A stretch of DNA of 60,981 bases from Bacilli bacterium (GTDB lineage Bacteria; Bacillota_I; Bacilli_A; RFN20; CAG-826): positions 1-60,981 of the forward strand of contig JAFRPF010000040.1 in assembly GCA_017429285.1 (NCBI GenBank). The letters run 5' to 3'. A program made the translations under genes and the position numbers. This document shows positions 33,510 to 41,538 of the stretch, in pieces (the stretch's first letter is position 1; each line of letters starts with the position of its first letter). The notes under the pieces were generated by a model. The model had not been told where the DNA came from. It worked only from the letters and a program-made list of their open reading frames with translations, and did no database searches.

Positions 33510-33585
33510 CACTCTCTAGCTCAGTCGGTAGAGCACTTGACTTTTAATCAAGGGGTCCGGAGTTCGAATCTCCGGAGAGTGACCA
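33510..33585 (+). tRNA. tRNA-Lys (anticodon TTT)
   Basis: Acceptor CACTCTC / GAGAGTG, anticodon loop CTTTTAA, T loop TTCGAAT, encoded ACCA. Confidence 0.96.
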
Positions 33586-33588
33586 CTT

Positions 33589-33675
33589 GCCCAGGTGGCG
33601 GAACAGGTAGACGCACAGGACTTAAAATCCTGCGGTAGCGATACCATACCGGTTCGATTCCGGTCCCGGGCACCA
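33589..33675 (+). tRNA. tRNA-Leu (anticodon TAA)
   Basis: Class II tRNA with anticodon loop CTTAAAA in stem CAGGA / TCCTG, long variable arm and encoded CCA. The acceptor GCCCAGG / CCCGGGC has one A-C mismatch at pair 5. Last gene of the array. Confidence 0.95.
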
Positions 33676-33683
33676 AGTGATAA

Positions 33684-33712
33684 AAATCTGGCATTTATTG
33701 CCAGTTTTTTAT
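33684..33712 (+). terminator. Terminator of the tRNA array
   Basis: CTGGCA (33688-33693) pairs with TGCCAG (33699-33704), then TTTTTT. Confidence 0.9.
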
Positions 33713-33729
33713 TGTTTAAAAATTAATCT

Positions 33730-33758
33730 TTGTTTTTTATTATATACTAAAGTATTAT
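33730..33758 (+). promoter_or_regulatory. Promoter of the lipid-kinase cluster
   Basis: TTGTTT (33730-33735), 17 nt, TATTAT (33753-33758), then a short leader with GAGGT before the ATG at 33786. Confidence 0.65.
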
Positions 33759-33785
33759 TAAGATAACTACGAGGTATAAGTAAAT

Positions 33786-34709
33786 ATGAAACATTTAATT
33801 GTTGTTAATAATGCTTCAGGTGGTTTTAAAGAGTCATTTGAACAAGAAATTAATAATTCTTTTAAAGGTCTAGATTTTGAAATTTATAAAACAACTGGTC
33901 CAAAATCCGTTATTCCATTTTTAAAGGAATATTTAAAAAAGAATAAGGACACAGTGAGAGTATATGCTTGTGGCGGAGACGGCACAGTTCATGAAGTGGT
34001 CAACGCATTAGTCGGAGCAAAGAATGCAGAACTTGCGATCTATGCTTCCGGAACCGGAAATGACTTTGTTAAAATTTATGGTGGCAAAGAAAAATTCCAA
34101 GATTTTAAAACATTGATCAACGGTAAAGTTCATCCAATCGATGTTTCTAAACTCACTTCTCCTGATTTAAAAGAAGAATTATATTCTGTCAACGTCATTA
34201 ACTTCGGTTTCGACGCGATTGTTGGGGCAATGGGTAACTTCTATAAAGATAACGGTTTACCAGAAGAAGCGAAGAAAAAAGGCTTAGGACCTTATGACTA
34301 TGCTTTAAAACACGACGCGATGAAACATGGTCGTTTCAACGATATTGAAGTTTTCGCAGATGGTGAAAAATTAAATGAAAAACAAATGTTATTAGCCACA
34401 TTAGCCCAAGGCCAATATGTCGGTGCAAAATTTAGATGCGCTCCAAAAAGCGATAACACTGATGGGCTAATCGATGTTTGCGTGTTAAAAACTATGACCT
34501 TCTTAGGTTTAGGTATGATTATTGGTACATATACCAAAGGTAATCACTTAAATAGAAAGAGAAGAAAAATCGTTTATAGAAGAGCTAAAGAAATCGAGAT
34601 GAAAGGCCCAAAAGCATTCGATGTCTGTGTTGATGGAGAAATGATTAAAGGTAACAACTTCAAAGTGAGCGTTGTTCCAGGCGCGATCAATTTAGTTATT
34701 CCTGAATAG
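33786..34709 (+). CDS. Diacylglycerol/lipid kinase family protein
   Basis: A 307-residue DagK/YegS-like kinase. NNASGG (8-13), ACGGDGTVHEVVNAL (GGDGT at 63-67) and YASGTGNDF near residue 95 are the nucleotide- and catalysis-related signatures; a C-terminal beta-rich domain with DGLIDVCVL and DGEMIKG follows. In Gram-positives DgkB returns diacylglycerol from lipoteichoic acid turnover to phosphatidate. The next gene, 3 nt away, is a PlsC-type acyltransferase that also makes phosphatidate, so a phospholipid operon is likely. Confidence 0.9.
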   Translation: MKHLIVVNNASGGFKESFEQEINNSFKGLDFEIYKTTGPKSVIPFLKEYLKKNKDTVRVYACGGDGTVHEVVNALVGAKNAELAIYASGTGNDFVKIYGGKEKFQDFKTLINGKVHPIDVSKLTSPDLKEELYSVNVINFGFDAIVGAMGNFYKDNGLPEEAKKKGLGPYDYALKHDAMKHGRFNDIEVFADGEKLNEKQMLLATLAQGQYVGAKFRCAPKSDNTDGLIDVCVLKTMTFLGLGMIIGTYTKGNHLNRKRRKIVYRRAKEIEMKGPKAFDVCVDGEMIKGNNFKVSVVPGAINLVIPE

Positions 34710-34712
34710 TTT

Positions 34713-35540
34713 ATGTTTTTAGAATTAATCTGTTTTTTATGTGGCGCTGCTTTAGCAGTTAGTGGTTCAATTACTTTTTGGCCAATTCGAAATTGGTGGG
34801 ATTTTTATATTCCTATCGTTTTATATACTGTCGGTTGGATTATGGGTATCGGTGTTATCTTTTTAACCGAACTTGTCGCCTGTTTATTTGTTAATCCTAA
34901 AAAGGAATATAACAAAGTTAGCCGCTATGCGAGATTTTGGTTCTTAACCGGTTTAAGATTTATCGCTAATCACGCTCATATCTGGGTCGATATGCATGGC
35001 GAAGAAAAGATTCCTGATAAGGAAAGATTTGTTATTGTTTGTAATCATCGTAGCAAATTTGATAACTTTGTTATCTCTAATAAATTTGGTAAAAAAGATA
35101 TCGCTTTTATCACTAAACAAGAAAATAAAAAGATTCCTATCGCTGGTAGATTATTCCCAGGTTTATGTTATATAAGCGTTGACCGTGATGATAAACTCCA
35201 ATCATTAGAAGCTTTTAAAAGAGCGGTAACCTTAATGAATGATGATGTGACATCAATCGGCGTGTTCCCAGAAGGGACTAGACAAACCGAGAAAGTTATC
35301 GGTGAATTCCATGAAGGCCCATTTAATATCGCCATTCACGCGAAAGCTCCAATTGTGGTATCTACTTTGGTGAATACTGATCGAGTCGCGAAGAACTGGC
35401 CATTTAAACCCACGACTGTGAGATTCGATATCATCTCAGTCATCAGATATGAAGAATATCAAGGGATGACCGCTAAAGCGGTAAGTGATATGGTTCATAA
35501 CATGATGGAAGAACATTTAAAGAAAGTAAGGGGGCTATAA
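34713..35540 (+). CDS. plsC: 1-acyl-sn-glycerol-3-phosphate acyltransferase (PlsC-like)
   Basis: The 275-residue enzyme acylates lysophosphatidate to phosphatidate at the membrane. Two N-terminal hydrophobic helices (about 3-24 and 32-60) precede the catalytic NHRSKFD (111-117, HX4D) and the acceptor-binding FPEGTR near 190. It starts 3 nt after the lipid kinase stop and lacks a clear Shine-Dalgarno, which implies coupled translation. Confidence 0.9.
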   Translation: MFLELICFLCGAALAVSGSITFWPIRNWWDFYIPIVLYTVGWIMGIGVIFLTELVACLFVNPKKEYNKVSRYARFWFLTGLRFIANHAHIWVDMHGEEKIPDKERFVIVCNHRSKFDNFVISNKFGKKDIAFITKQENKKIPIAGRLFPGLCYISVDRDDKLQSLEAFKRAVTLMNDDVTSIGVFPEGTRQTEKVIGEFHEGPFNIAIHAKAPIVVSTLVNTDRVAKNWPFKPTTVRFDIISVIRYEEYQGMTAKAVSDMVHNMMEEHLKKVRGL

Positions 35541-35573
35541 TTTTGCTCCCTTTATATTTATGAGAAAAATAGT

Positions 35574-36422
35574 ATGGATGAGTTGTTAAAGCAAATATTT
35601 AAAAAAGAGGCAAAAGTCATCTCCCCATTAGTGGGTGGAATGATGAATAAATCTTTTATTGTTTCTTCTAATAACAAAAAATATGTTTTATATATCTCTA
35701 CCGAACAAGCTAATGAGATGGTTGATAGAGAACTTGAAAAAGCTAATCAAAAATTAATTATCGATTTAGGTCTAACCAGTAAGAACGTTTATTTTGACAC
35801 CAAAAAAGGGATCAAAGTGAACGAATATATTGAAGGTAGTTCATTAGATAAAGCGGACTGTTTTGATTCTAAAAAAGTCGCCTCATTATTAAAGAAAATG
35901 CATGAATCAGGATTATTATCAAAAGAAGATTATCATCCATTTAAAAGATTTATGGCTTATGAAATAGAAGCTAAAACATTCCAAAATGATTTAGGTGAAG
36001 ATTATAAAAAACTTCGCAAAACCTTGTTCGATAATAAAGATTTCTTAGAAAAACAAGAATTGGTGCTTTGCCATAACGACGCTCAAAAGAGCAATATTGT
36101 GAAAGATTTAAATGATCATTATTACCTAATCGATTTTGAGTTCATGGGTAACAATGATCCAATATACGACATCGCCACTTTTGGTAACGGCTTAGTAAGT
36201 GAAGGATATCAACTATTAATGGATTATTATAAAAATCCGAGTTTAGAAGAAAAGAGACGTTATTATTTGTGGAGAATATTTGTTTCGCTCCAGTGGCACA
36301 ATGTCGCGATTGTAAAACATTATCGTGGAGAAGGCAAAACGCACGGCTTTGACTTTTTAGCGGTCGCGAATTTCTTCTTAAATAATGCATTAGATGCCTA
36401 TAAAGGGTATAACTCCTTATGA
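35574..36422 (+). CDS. Choline/ethanolamine kinase-like phosphotransferase
   Basis: A 282-residue protein of the aminoglycoside/choline kinase fold. The catalytic loop HNDAQKSN (167-174) and the metal-binding LIDFEFMGNNDPIYDIA (IDFEF at 186-190) closely follow the choline kinase pattern of LicA. It would phosphorylate choline, ethanolamine or a similar small alcohol for attachment to surface polymers. The other licABCD genes are not in the window. It lies 33 nt after plsC and ends with a terminator. A different small-molecule kinase is possible. Confidence 0.78.
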   Translation: MDELLKQIFKKEAKVISPLVGGMMNKSFIVSSNNKKYVLYISTEQANEMVDRELEKANQKLIIDLGLTSKNVYFDTKKGIKVNEYIEGSSLDKADCFDSKKVASLLKKMHESGLLSKEDYHPFKRFMAYEIEAKTFQNDLGEDYKKLRKTLFDNKDFLEKQELVLCHNDAQKSNIVKDLNDHYYLIDFEFMGNNDPIYDIATFGNGLVSEGYQLLMDYYKNPSLEEKRRYYLWRIFVSLQWHNVAIVKHYRGEGKTHGFDFLAVANFFLNNALDAYKGYNSL

Positions 36423-36428
36423 TAAAGT

Positions 36429-36457
36429 GACCAAAGCAGAAATGTTTTGGTTTTTTA
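36429..36457 (+). terminator. Terminator of the lipid-kinase cluster
   Basis: CCAAAGCA (36431-36438) pairs with TGTTTTGG (36443-36450) around a GAAA loop, then TTTTTT. Confidence 0.88.
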
Positions 36458-36479
36458 TGAGCATATTTATAAACAAATT

Positions 36480-36493
36480 AACACATTTGTGTT
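36480..36493. repeat. Palindrome abutting the nfu -10 box
   Basis: AACACA (36480-36485), TT, TGTGTT (36488-36493). The last base begins the TATTAT -10 (36493-36498) of the Nfu-like gene, an operator-like position. Confidence 0.45.
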
Positions 36494-36516
36494 ATTATCA
36501 AATGCGGTAAATAATT

Positions 36517-36747
36517 ATGGACGATGTTAAAAAATTAATAGTTGCTACTTTAGATAAAATCAGACATTTCTTACAAAAAGATGGAGGAGATGTTATTTTT
36601 CACGAATTTAAAGATGGTGTTGTTTACGTTAAGATGATTGGTGCTTGCCAGGATTGTATGTATGCGAATAACGATATCAAAGATTTAGTGGAAGTTATCC
36701 TTCAAGAAGAAGTGCCTGGAGTTATTGAAGTTAAATTAGTTGACTAA
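36517..36747 (+). CDS. NifU C-terminal-like iron-sulfur scaffold protein
   Basis: A 76-residue stand-alone Nfu domain. LDKIRHFLQKDGGDVIF is the family start, and the CxxC pair is Cys44/Cys47 in GACQDC, which binds a [4Fe-4S] cluster between two monomers for delivery to target proteins. One of the likely users in this window is MiaB. The transcript appears to run on into tRNA-Gln(CTG) 6 nt after the stop. A leader with CGGTAAAT and no strong Shine-Dalgarno precedes the ATG. Confidence 0.9.
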   Translation: MDDVKKLIVATLDKIRHFLQKDGGDVIFHEFKDGVVYVKMIGACQDCMYANNDIKDLVEVILQEEVPGVIEVKLVD

Positions 36748-36753
36748 GGATAT

Positions 36754-36828
36754 TGGGGTGTAGCCAAGCGGTAAGGCAGTGGACTCTGAATTCACCATTC
36801 ACTGGTTCGATCCCAGTCACCCCAGCCA
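36754..36828 (+). tRNA. tRNA-Gln (anticodon CTG)
   Basis: Acceptor TGGGGTG / CACCCCA, anticodon loop CTCTGAA in stem GTGGA / TTCAC, encoded CCA. The first 25 bases are identical to tRNA-Gln(TTG) at 33426. No own promoter or terminator is obvious. Confidence 0.94.
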
Positions 36829-36856
36829 AAGTTAATATTTAATAATTAAAATATTA

Positions 36857-36894
36857 TTGATAATATAAATATAGAAGTTTCTTTCTATTATCAA
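36857..36894 (+). repeat. Inverted repeat in the mgtC-like leader
   Basis: TTGATAATA (36857-36865) pairs with TATTATCAA (36886-36894), with an inner ATAGAA / TTCTAT (36871-36876 and 36883-36888). It lies just before the ribosome binding site (GGAGGT) and could be an operator or leader hairpin. Confidence 0.5.
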
Positions 36895-36913
36895 AAAGTG
36901 ATGGAGGTAAGTT

Positions 36914-37654
36914 ATGACCACTCTTGATCAAAAATTGGCTGAACTTTTAAATAACTACCAAGTTAATGGTTGGCCTATTGGAAATTTTATACTCGTTTTA
37001 ATAGCTATCTTCTTATCTGTTATTCTCTGCGGTGCTATCGGTATTGAAAGAGAATGGAGAGGTAGAAGTGCTGGTTTAAGAACACACTTATTAGTCGGCG
37101 TTGGTTCATGCATTATCATGATCATCTCCATATATGGCTTCCCCGCGATGTTTAGTGAACACCGCGATGTCGCCAGATTAGCCGCCCAGATTATTACTGG
37201 TGTTGGTTTCTTAGGTGCTGGTGCTATTATTCACCGCAATAGCGGTATTAAAGGTTTAACCACTGCTGGAACAATTTGGATTGTTATGGCTATTGGTATT
37301 GCCTGTGGTTCATTTAACTTCATCCTTGCTTTAATATCCACTATTGTCATCTTATTTGTCTTAGTAACATTTAAGAAAGTGGAAGCAAGAATCAATAAAA
37401 AGAATCCTGTGGTTATTTTATCCGCTCCAGCAAATACTCCAATCTTAGAAAAGATTCTTTCTGTTTCTAAAGAATTTGATTGTACAATTCATGGGTTATC
37501 CACTGATATCGTTGAAGCCGATGCAAATAAGGCTGTTGAATGTACTTTCCAAGTTGAATTCTCTGGATCTAGTGATCGCTTGAATGACTATTTATCTAGA
37601 CTAGAAAGTGAAACAAAAGCTTATTCAATTCGTTTATTAAATAATCATCGATAA
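36914..37654 (+). CDS. MgtC/SapB family membrane protein
   Basis: The 246-residue protein has five hydrophobic helices in the N-terminal part (about 19-165). GAIGIEREWRGRSAGLRTHLLVGVG-type sequence (GIEREWRGRSAGLRTH) and AAQIITGVGFLGAGAIIHR with GLTTAGTIWI are the family signatures. A C-terminal ACT-like cytoplasmic domain (about 170-246) follows. MgtC proteins are tied to growth in low Mg2+ and to virulence, often through F-ATPase control. Shine-Dalgarno GGAGGT. A second magnesium-related gene, mgtE, lies 10 kb away. Confidence 0.9.
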   Translation: MTTLDQKLAELLNNYQVNGWPIGNFILVLIAIFLSVILCGAIGIEREWRGRSAGLRTHLLVGVGSCIIMIISIYGFPAMFSEHRDVARLAAQIITGVGFLGAGAIIHRNSGIKGLTTAGTIWIVMAIGIACGSFNFILALISTIVILFVLVTFKKVEARINKKNPVVILSAPANTPILEKILSVSKEFDCTIHGLSTDIVEADANKAVECTFQVEFSGSSDRLNDYLSRLESETKAYSIRLLNNHR

Positions 37655-37670
37655 GATAAATTGATATGAA

Positions 37671-37699
37671 AAAAGGTAGCTTAGCTACCTTCTTTTTTT
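37671..37699. terminator. Bidirectional terminator
   Basis: AAGGTAGC (37673-37680) pairs with GCTACCTT (37684-37691); TTTTTTT follows on the plus strand and A/T-rich sequence on the other. It separates convergent mgtC-like and cysQ. Confidence 0.88.
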
Positions 37700-38474
37700 A
37701 TAATAAGATGTTTTCTTTGCGATTTACAACCACATATCCTTTACGGTTATAAACATCTTTTCGATTATAAGTGATACGCGAACCATCTGGTTCTACAAAT
37801 ATACCACCCGCTTCTTCAACAATGATTTGGCAAGCGGCTGTATCCCATTCCTTAGTGCCAGCGCTCATACGATAGGTAATTTCTGCTAATCCTTCAGCGA
37901 TACGACACGGTTTTAAGGAAGAGCCATATTTCATGACGTGTTTAATTTTATCACTATGCTTTTCGATTAATTTTAATTCAGTCTCATTGGTGTGGAAGAC
38001 GCTACATAAACAAGTTAAATCTTCTAATTTATCATTAACATGGATCTTTTTATCAACACCATTAATGCGATGATAGCTTCCACCATTTTTAGTAGCGAAA
38101 TAACAATCTCCGGTAACTGGAGCCACAACCACACCCACTACTAATTCATGTTTATAAGCAAGGGCGATATTTGTGGTAAATCCACCATCTCTAGCGACAA
38201 AATCTTTTGTGCCGTCAACAGGATCAACAATCCAAACATAATCATTATTTAATCTATCTAGATTATCTTCAGATTCTTCAGTTAAAAAAGCATGATTTGG
38301 GAAAAGTTTATGTAGATGCTCTCTAATAATCTTATCGGCAGTCTTATCAGCTAAGGTGACAGGAGAATTGTCTTCCTTGATTTCGACATCAAAACCTTGA
38401 TTATAGATTTCCATAATCTTTTCTCTGGCGAGCATGCCGGCTTCAATAGCGGCATTAAGTTCTTTTTCCCACAT
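37698..38474 (-). CDS. cysQ: CysQ-like 3'(2'),5'-bisphosphate nucleotidase / inositol monophosphatase family
   Basis: A 258-residue Mg2+-dependent phosphatase of the inositol monophosphatase superfamily. EE66-67 (LTEESED), DPVDGTKDF (84-92) and EWDTAACQIIVEEAGG near 214 give the three-metal site. The CysQ subgroup removes the 3' phosphate from pAp. It follows nrnA by 2 nt, and NrnA also dephosphorylates pAp, so the operon contains two enzymes for the same by-product. An IMPase role is the alternative. Confidence 0.85.
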   Translation of the reverse strand: MWEKELNAAIEAGMLAREKIMEIYNQGFDVEIKEDNSPVTLADKTADKIIREHLHKLFPNHAFLTEESEDNLDRLNNDYVWIVDPVDGTKDFVARDGGFTTNIALAYKHELVVGVVVAPVTGDCYFATKNGGSYHRINGVDKKIHVNDKLEDLTCLCSVFHTNETELKLIEKHSDKIKHVMKYGSSLKPCRIAEGLAEITYRMSAGTKEWDTAACQIIVEEAGGIFVEPDGSRITYNRKDVYNRKGYVVVNRKENILL

Positions 38475-38476
38475 AA

Positions 38477-39433
38477 TTATTCCTCTTTTTGATACTCTTT
38501 AATGACAGTATCTAAATCATCAATAATCATTTGAATTGTTTCTTCGTTCATATCGGCTAATGTCACACCGGCAGCATGGTAATGACCTCCACCACCATAT
38601 TTGGCAGCGACTGGTTGAACACCTGGACCACTACTTCTAAATTCAGCGTGACACGTTCCATCTTCGTTTTCACAGAAGAAAGCCCATATTGGATAACCGA
38701 GAACATTATTTAATAAATTAACCATTCCTCCAGCTTTACTTGGTGAAACTTTTAACTCTTCTAAAGTTTTATATTTGAAGGTTAGATAGATAACACCAGT
38801 TTCCGTCTTTTGATAATGGGTGAAAACATATCCTTTAAATTTAAGAGCGTCTTCATTAGTAATATTCAAAACTTTGTTAATTGCCTTTGGATCTGCGCCA
38901 TTTTCACATAAATAAGAGGCTTCTTTAAATGCAATTGGGAAATCTTCAATGAACTGAAATCTTCCAGTATCAGTTAAAATTCCTAAGAATAATGCGTTAC
39001 AGATTGTAGGATTAACTTTCCATTTTGCTTCCCATATGAATTTAACGATAAGTTCACATGTTGAATTAGCGTTATCGTCAATAACAAATTTACCTTCTGT
39101 GAACTTATTATTTTCCATGTGGTGATCAATTTTTATAAATTCTTTAGCGGTTCCGATTCTTTGATCTTCCATTCTCATCAAATCGTTACCGTCAACAAGA
39201 ATCGCTAATGACTTTTTAATAATCTCATCGTCCACGACATCCATGTTTCCAATAAGATTAAAAAAGCGTCGCCATCCACTTCCGACAGCATAGACTTTTT
39301 TATTTGGATAGTTGAGTCTTAATAAATCTCTTAATCCAATTTGGCTACCGTAACAGTCACCATCTGGATTAATGTGTCCAAAAATAACGATATATTCATT
39401 TTTTTCAATGATATGTCGTAGTTCTTCAAACAT
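38477..39433 (-). CDS. nrnA: DHH/DHHA1 phosphoesterase, NrnA-like
   Basis: The 318-residue protein fits NrnA, a nanoRNase and pAp phosphatase of Firmicutes. GHINPDGDCYGSQ (19-31), LVDGND near 80, the DHH motif at 103-105 and the C-terminal DHHA1 GGGGHYHAAGV near 280 are present. It degrades 2-5 nt RNAs left by RNases such as RNase Y and hydrolyses pAp. Its start overlaps the rpoE stop (TAATG). GdpP-type domains are absent. Confidence 0.93.
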   Translation of the reverse strand: MFEELRHIIEKNEYIVIFGHINPDGDCYGSQIGLRDLLRLNYPNKKVYAVGSGWRRFFNLIGNMDVVDDEIIKKSLAILVDGNDLMRMEDQRIGTAKEFIKIDHHMENNKFTEGKFVIDDNANSTCELIVKFIWEAKWKVNPTICNALFLGILTDTGRFQFIEDFPIAFKEASYLCENGADPKAINKVLNITNEDALKFKGYVFTHYQKTETGVIYLTFKYKTLEELKVSPSKAGGMVNLLNNVLGYPIWAFFCENEDGTCHAEFRSSGPGVQPVAAKYGGGGHYHAAGVTLADMNEETIQMIIDDLDTVIKEYQKEE

Positions 39434-39843
39434 TATCTTTCCTCTTCTTCGTTAATTCTTTCTTCTTCAGACTCAGAACCTTCTTCTTCCTCATTTTCTT
39501 CATTTGGTTCTTCGAAGGCTTTGTTATATTCTTTTTCTTCGTCTTCATCAGCTTCTTCAGCGTCGTCATTGACATCACTTTCAACATCAGAATAGACATC
39601 TTTCATATCGATGTGAACCTTGTCAAAAGTATGACGTTCTCTTAAGTCCCACTGGTTTTCACCTAAGGTGACAAAACGACCATCTAACATTAAGTTGGTG
39701 TAGAATCCCGCTAACTTTTTACTAGCTTCTTCTTCACTTAAGTCAGCGGCTTTGCAAATATAAGCCCATAAGTTTTTAAAACTGACTTGTCCTTTGCTTT
39801 GATTAATAAAATCATAAGCATGATCTAATAATGATTTTGCCAT
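39433..39843 (-). CDS. rpoE: RNA polymerase delta subunit
   Basis: RpoE (delta) binds RNA polymerase in low-GC Gram-positives and raises promoter recycling and sensitivity to the initiating NTP. The 136-residue protein has the HARE-HTH domain (1-80; SLLDHAYDFINQSKGQVSF, then FYTNLMLDGRFVTLG and WDLRERHTFD) and a very acidic disordered tail (Asp/Glu, 90-136). The start at 39843 has AAGGAG; a longer frame to 39891 is not family-like. It lies 19 nt after argS and overlaps nrnA. Confidence 0.93.
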   Translation of the reverse strand: MAKSLLDHAYDFINQSKGQVSFKNLWAYICKAADLSEEEASKKLAGFYTNLMLDGRFVTLGENQWDLRERHTFDKVHIDMKDVYSDVESDVNDDAEEADEDEEKEYNKAFEEPNEENEEEEGSESEEERINEEEER

Positions 39844-39862
39844 GTATTTATTTCTCCTTTTA

Positions 39863-41482
39863 TTACATGTGTTCTGGGGCACTAACTCCAATTAAGTTAA
39901 GTGCGTTTTTCATCACTATTTCACTAGCCTTACATAAAGCTAAACGTGATGATGATGTCTCTATGTTATCTCTATCGATAACACGACACTCTGTATAAAA
40001 TTCATGAATCATACCTGCTAAGTCATGAATATAATTGGTAATTTTATAAGGGGCTCTTTCTTTTGCGGAATCACTAACTATATTAGGGAAGTTCGCTAAG
40101 AGCTTTAACAAAGACATTTCACTAGGCATTGATAGTTTTTTTCCTTCAATATCTAAAGGAATGTCGCTTCCTTGATTAAGAATTGAGCATAATCTAGCAT
40201 GAGCGTATTGTGCATAATAAACAGGGTTATTAGAACTTTGTTCTAACGCCAAATTCATATCAAAATCCATATGCGCACTTGCAGCACGCATCGCAAAGAA
40301 ATAACGCATCGCATCAACACCGACATCTTCACAGATCTCTTTTAAAGTAATAGCGTCACCACTTCTTTTACTAGCTTTTAATTCAACGCCATCTTTAATG
40401 AATCTGACCATTTGAATAAGTTCCACTTCTAAAGCATCTTCTTTATAACCATGCATCATAAGAGCGCTCTTCATACGGTTGATATAACCGTGATGGTCTG
40501 CGCCTAATACATCAATTAGTTGATCAAAACCTCGAGAGATTTTATTGACATGATAAACAATGTCAGGCATGAAATAAGTATATTCACCATTGCTTTTGAC
40601 AATGACACGATCCTTATCATCTAAATAGTCTGTGGTTTTTAAAACTTTAGCAGTTCCATCACTATAAATGTGCTTATCTAAATACTTAATTTCCTTTTCG
40701 ATTTCATCTTTACCTCTGATGTCTAGTTCAGATGAAAAAACATCAAAATGTACTCTAAAAGTGTCTAAATCACGGATAATTTTCTCTAATTCAAGTTCTT
40801 TGCCTCTCTTTTTTAAGAAAGGGATTGGGTCTTTTTCAGATAACAATTTGTCACCAACTTCATCCTTAATTATTTTGGCAACATAAATGATATCTTCGCC
40901 ATGATATCCATCTTCTGGAAGTTCAGCTTTTAAACCAAATAATTGTTTATATCTTGCTAAAATTGATTCCGCTAAATGATCAATTTGATTGCCGGCATCA
41001 TTAATGTAATATTCTCTAGTCACATCATAACCAGCGAAAGATAAGATTCTAGAAATTGAATCACCGATAGCTGCACCTCTGGCGTGACCAACATGTAAAT
41101 CGCCAGTCGGATTAGCGCTCACGAATTCAACATTTACTTTAAAATTCTTGTTTTCGCCACAACCATAGTTTTCATTACTTTGAATAATCTTTTTGACAAA
41201 TTGTTGTAATGAATCTTTCTTCATAAAGAAATTAATAAATCCAGGACCAGCAATTTCAACTTTTTCAATTGAGGACATATCAAGTTTCTCTATTAATAAA
41301 GAAGCAACATCTCTTGGAGATTTAGAAAACAAACGGCAGTTCTTCATCGCTGCGCTTGTTGCGTAATCACCGTGACTAGGATCTTTACTATTTTCAATAA
41401 TAATATCGTTTAAAGCCACTTCATGACCTAAGGCCTGAAATGCTTTTTGAATATTAAGTTTTAAGTTTTCTTTAACGTCCAT
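39863..41482 (-). CDS. argS: Arginyl-tRNA synthetase
   Basis: Class I synthetase charging tRNA-Arg. From the start chosen here (539 residues) the N-terminal Add-1 domain (1-85) is followed by VSANPTGDLHVGHARG (HIGH-type HVGH 130-133), a KMSKS-like KASKRSG near 365, and the DALR anticodon-binding domain at the C-terminus. An upstream in-frame ATG at 41497 overlaps a perfect TATAAT; transcription from it would begin after that ATG, so 41482 is preferred. argS-rpoE adjacency is common in Bacilli. Confidence 0.95.
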   Translation of the reverse strand: MDVKENLKLNIQKAFQALGHEVALNDIIIENSKDPSHGDYATSAAMKNCRLFSKSPRDVASLLIEKLDMSSIEKVEIAGPGFINFFMKKDSLQQFVKKIIQSNENYGCGENKNFKVNVEFVSANPTGDLHVGHARGAAIGDSISRILSFAGYDVTREYYINDAGNQIDHLAESILARYKQLFGLKAELPEDGYHGEDIIYVAKIIKDEVGDKLLSEKDPIPFLKKRGKELELEKIIRDLDTFRVHFDVFSSELDIRGKDEIEKEIKYLDKHIYSDGTAKVLKTTDYLDDKDRVIVKSNGEYTYFMPDIVYHVNKISRGFDQLIDVLGADHHGYINRMKSALMMHGYKEDALEVELIQMVRFIKDGVELKASKRSGDAITLKEICEDVGVDAMRYFFAMRAASAHMDFDMNLALEQSSNNPVYYAQYAHARLCSILNQGSDIPLDIEGKKLSMPSEMSLLKLLANFPNIVSDSAKERAPYKITNYIHDLAGMIHEFYTECRVIDRDNIETSSSRLALCKASEIVMKNALNLIGVSAPEHM

Positions 41483-41495
41483 AAACTGACCATTC

Positions 41496-41523
41496 ATTAT
41501 ATCTATTAAAAGAGAAAAGACAA
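41496..41523 (-). promoter_or_regulatory. Promoter of argS
   Basis: TTGTCT (41523-41518), 16 nt, TATAAT (41501-41496). Predicted transcription start near 41489 gives a leader of about 6 nt to the ATG at 41482. Confidence 0.72.
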
Positions 41524-41538
41524 AGAATTTATTCTTTT
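41513..41538 (-). terminator. Weak AT-only terminator of ispF
   Basis: AAAGAA and TTCTTT pair around TAAA at the ispF stop; GTCTTTTCTCTTTT follows on the minus strand. Confidence 0.4.

Noticed and set aside
33112-33785. CRISPR-like repeats in the repeated tRNA region
   Set aside because: The regular similarity comes from tRNA genes of different acceptors; no repeat-spacer pattern exists anywhere in the window.
41483-41497. Upstream ATG for argS
   Set aside because: This ATG overlaps the TATAAT box, so mRNA from that promoter would not contain it.
41483-41528. T-box leader upstream of argS
   Set aside because: The intergenic space is under 50 nt and contains the promoter itself.
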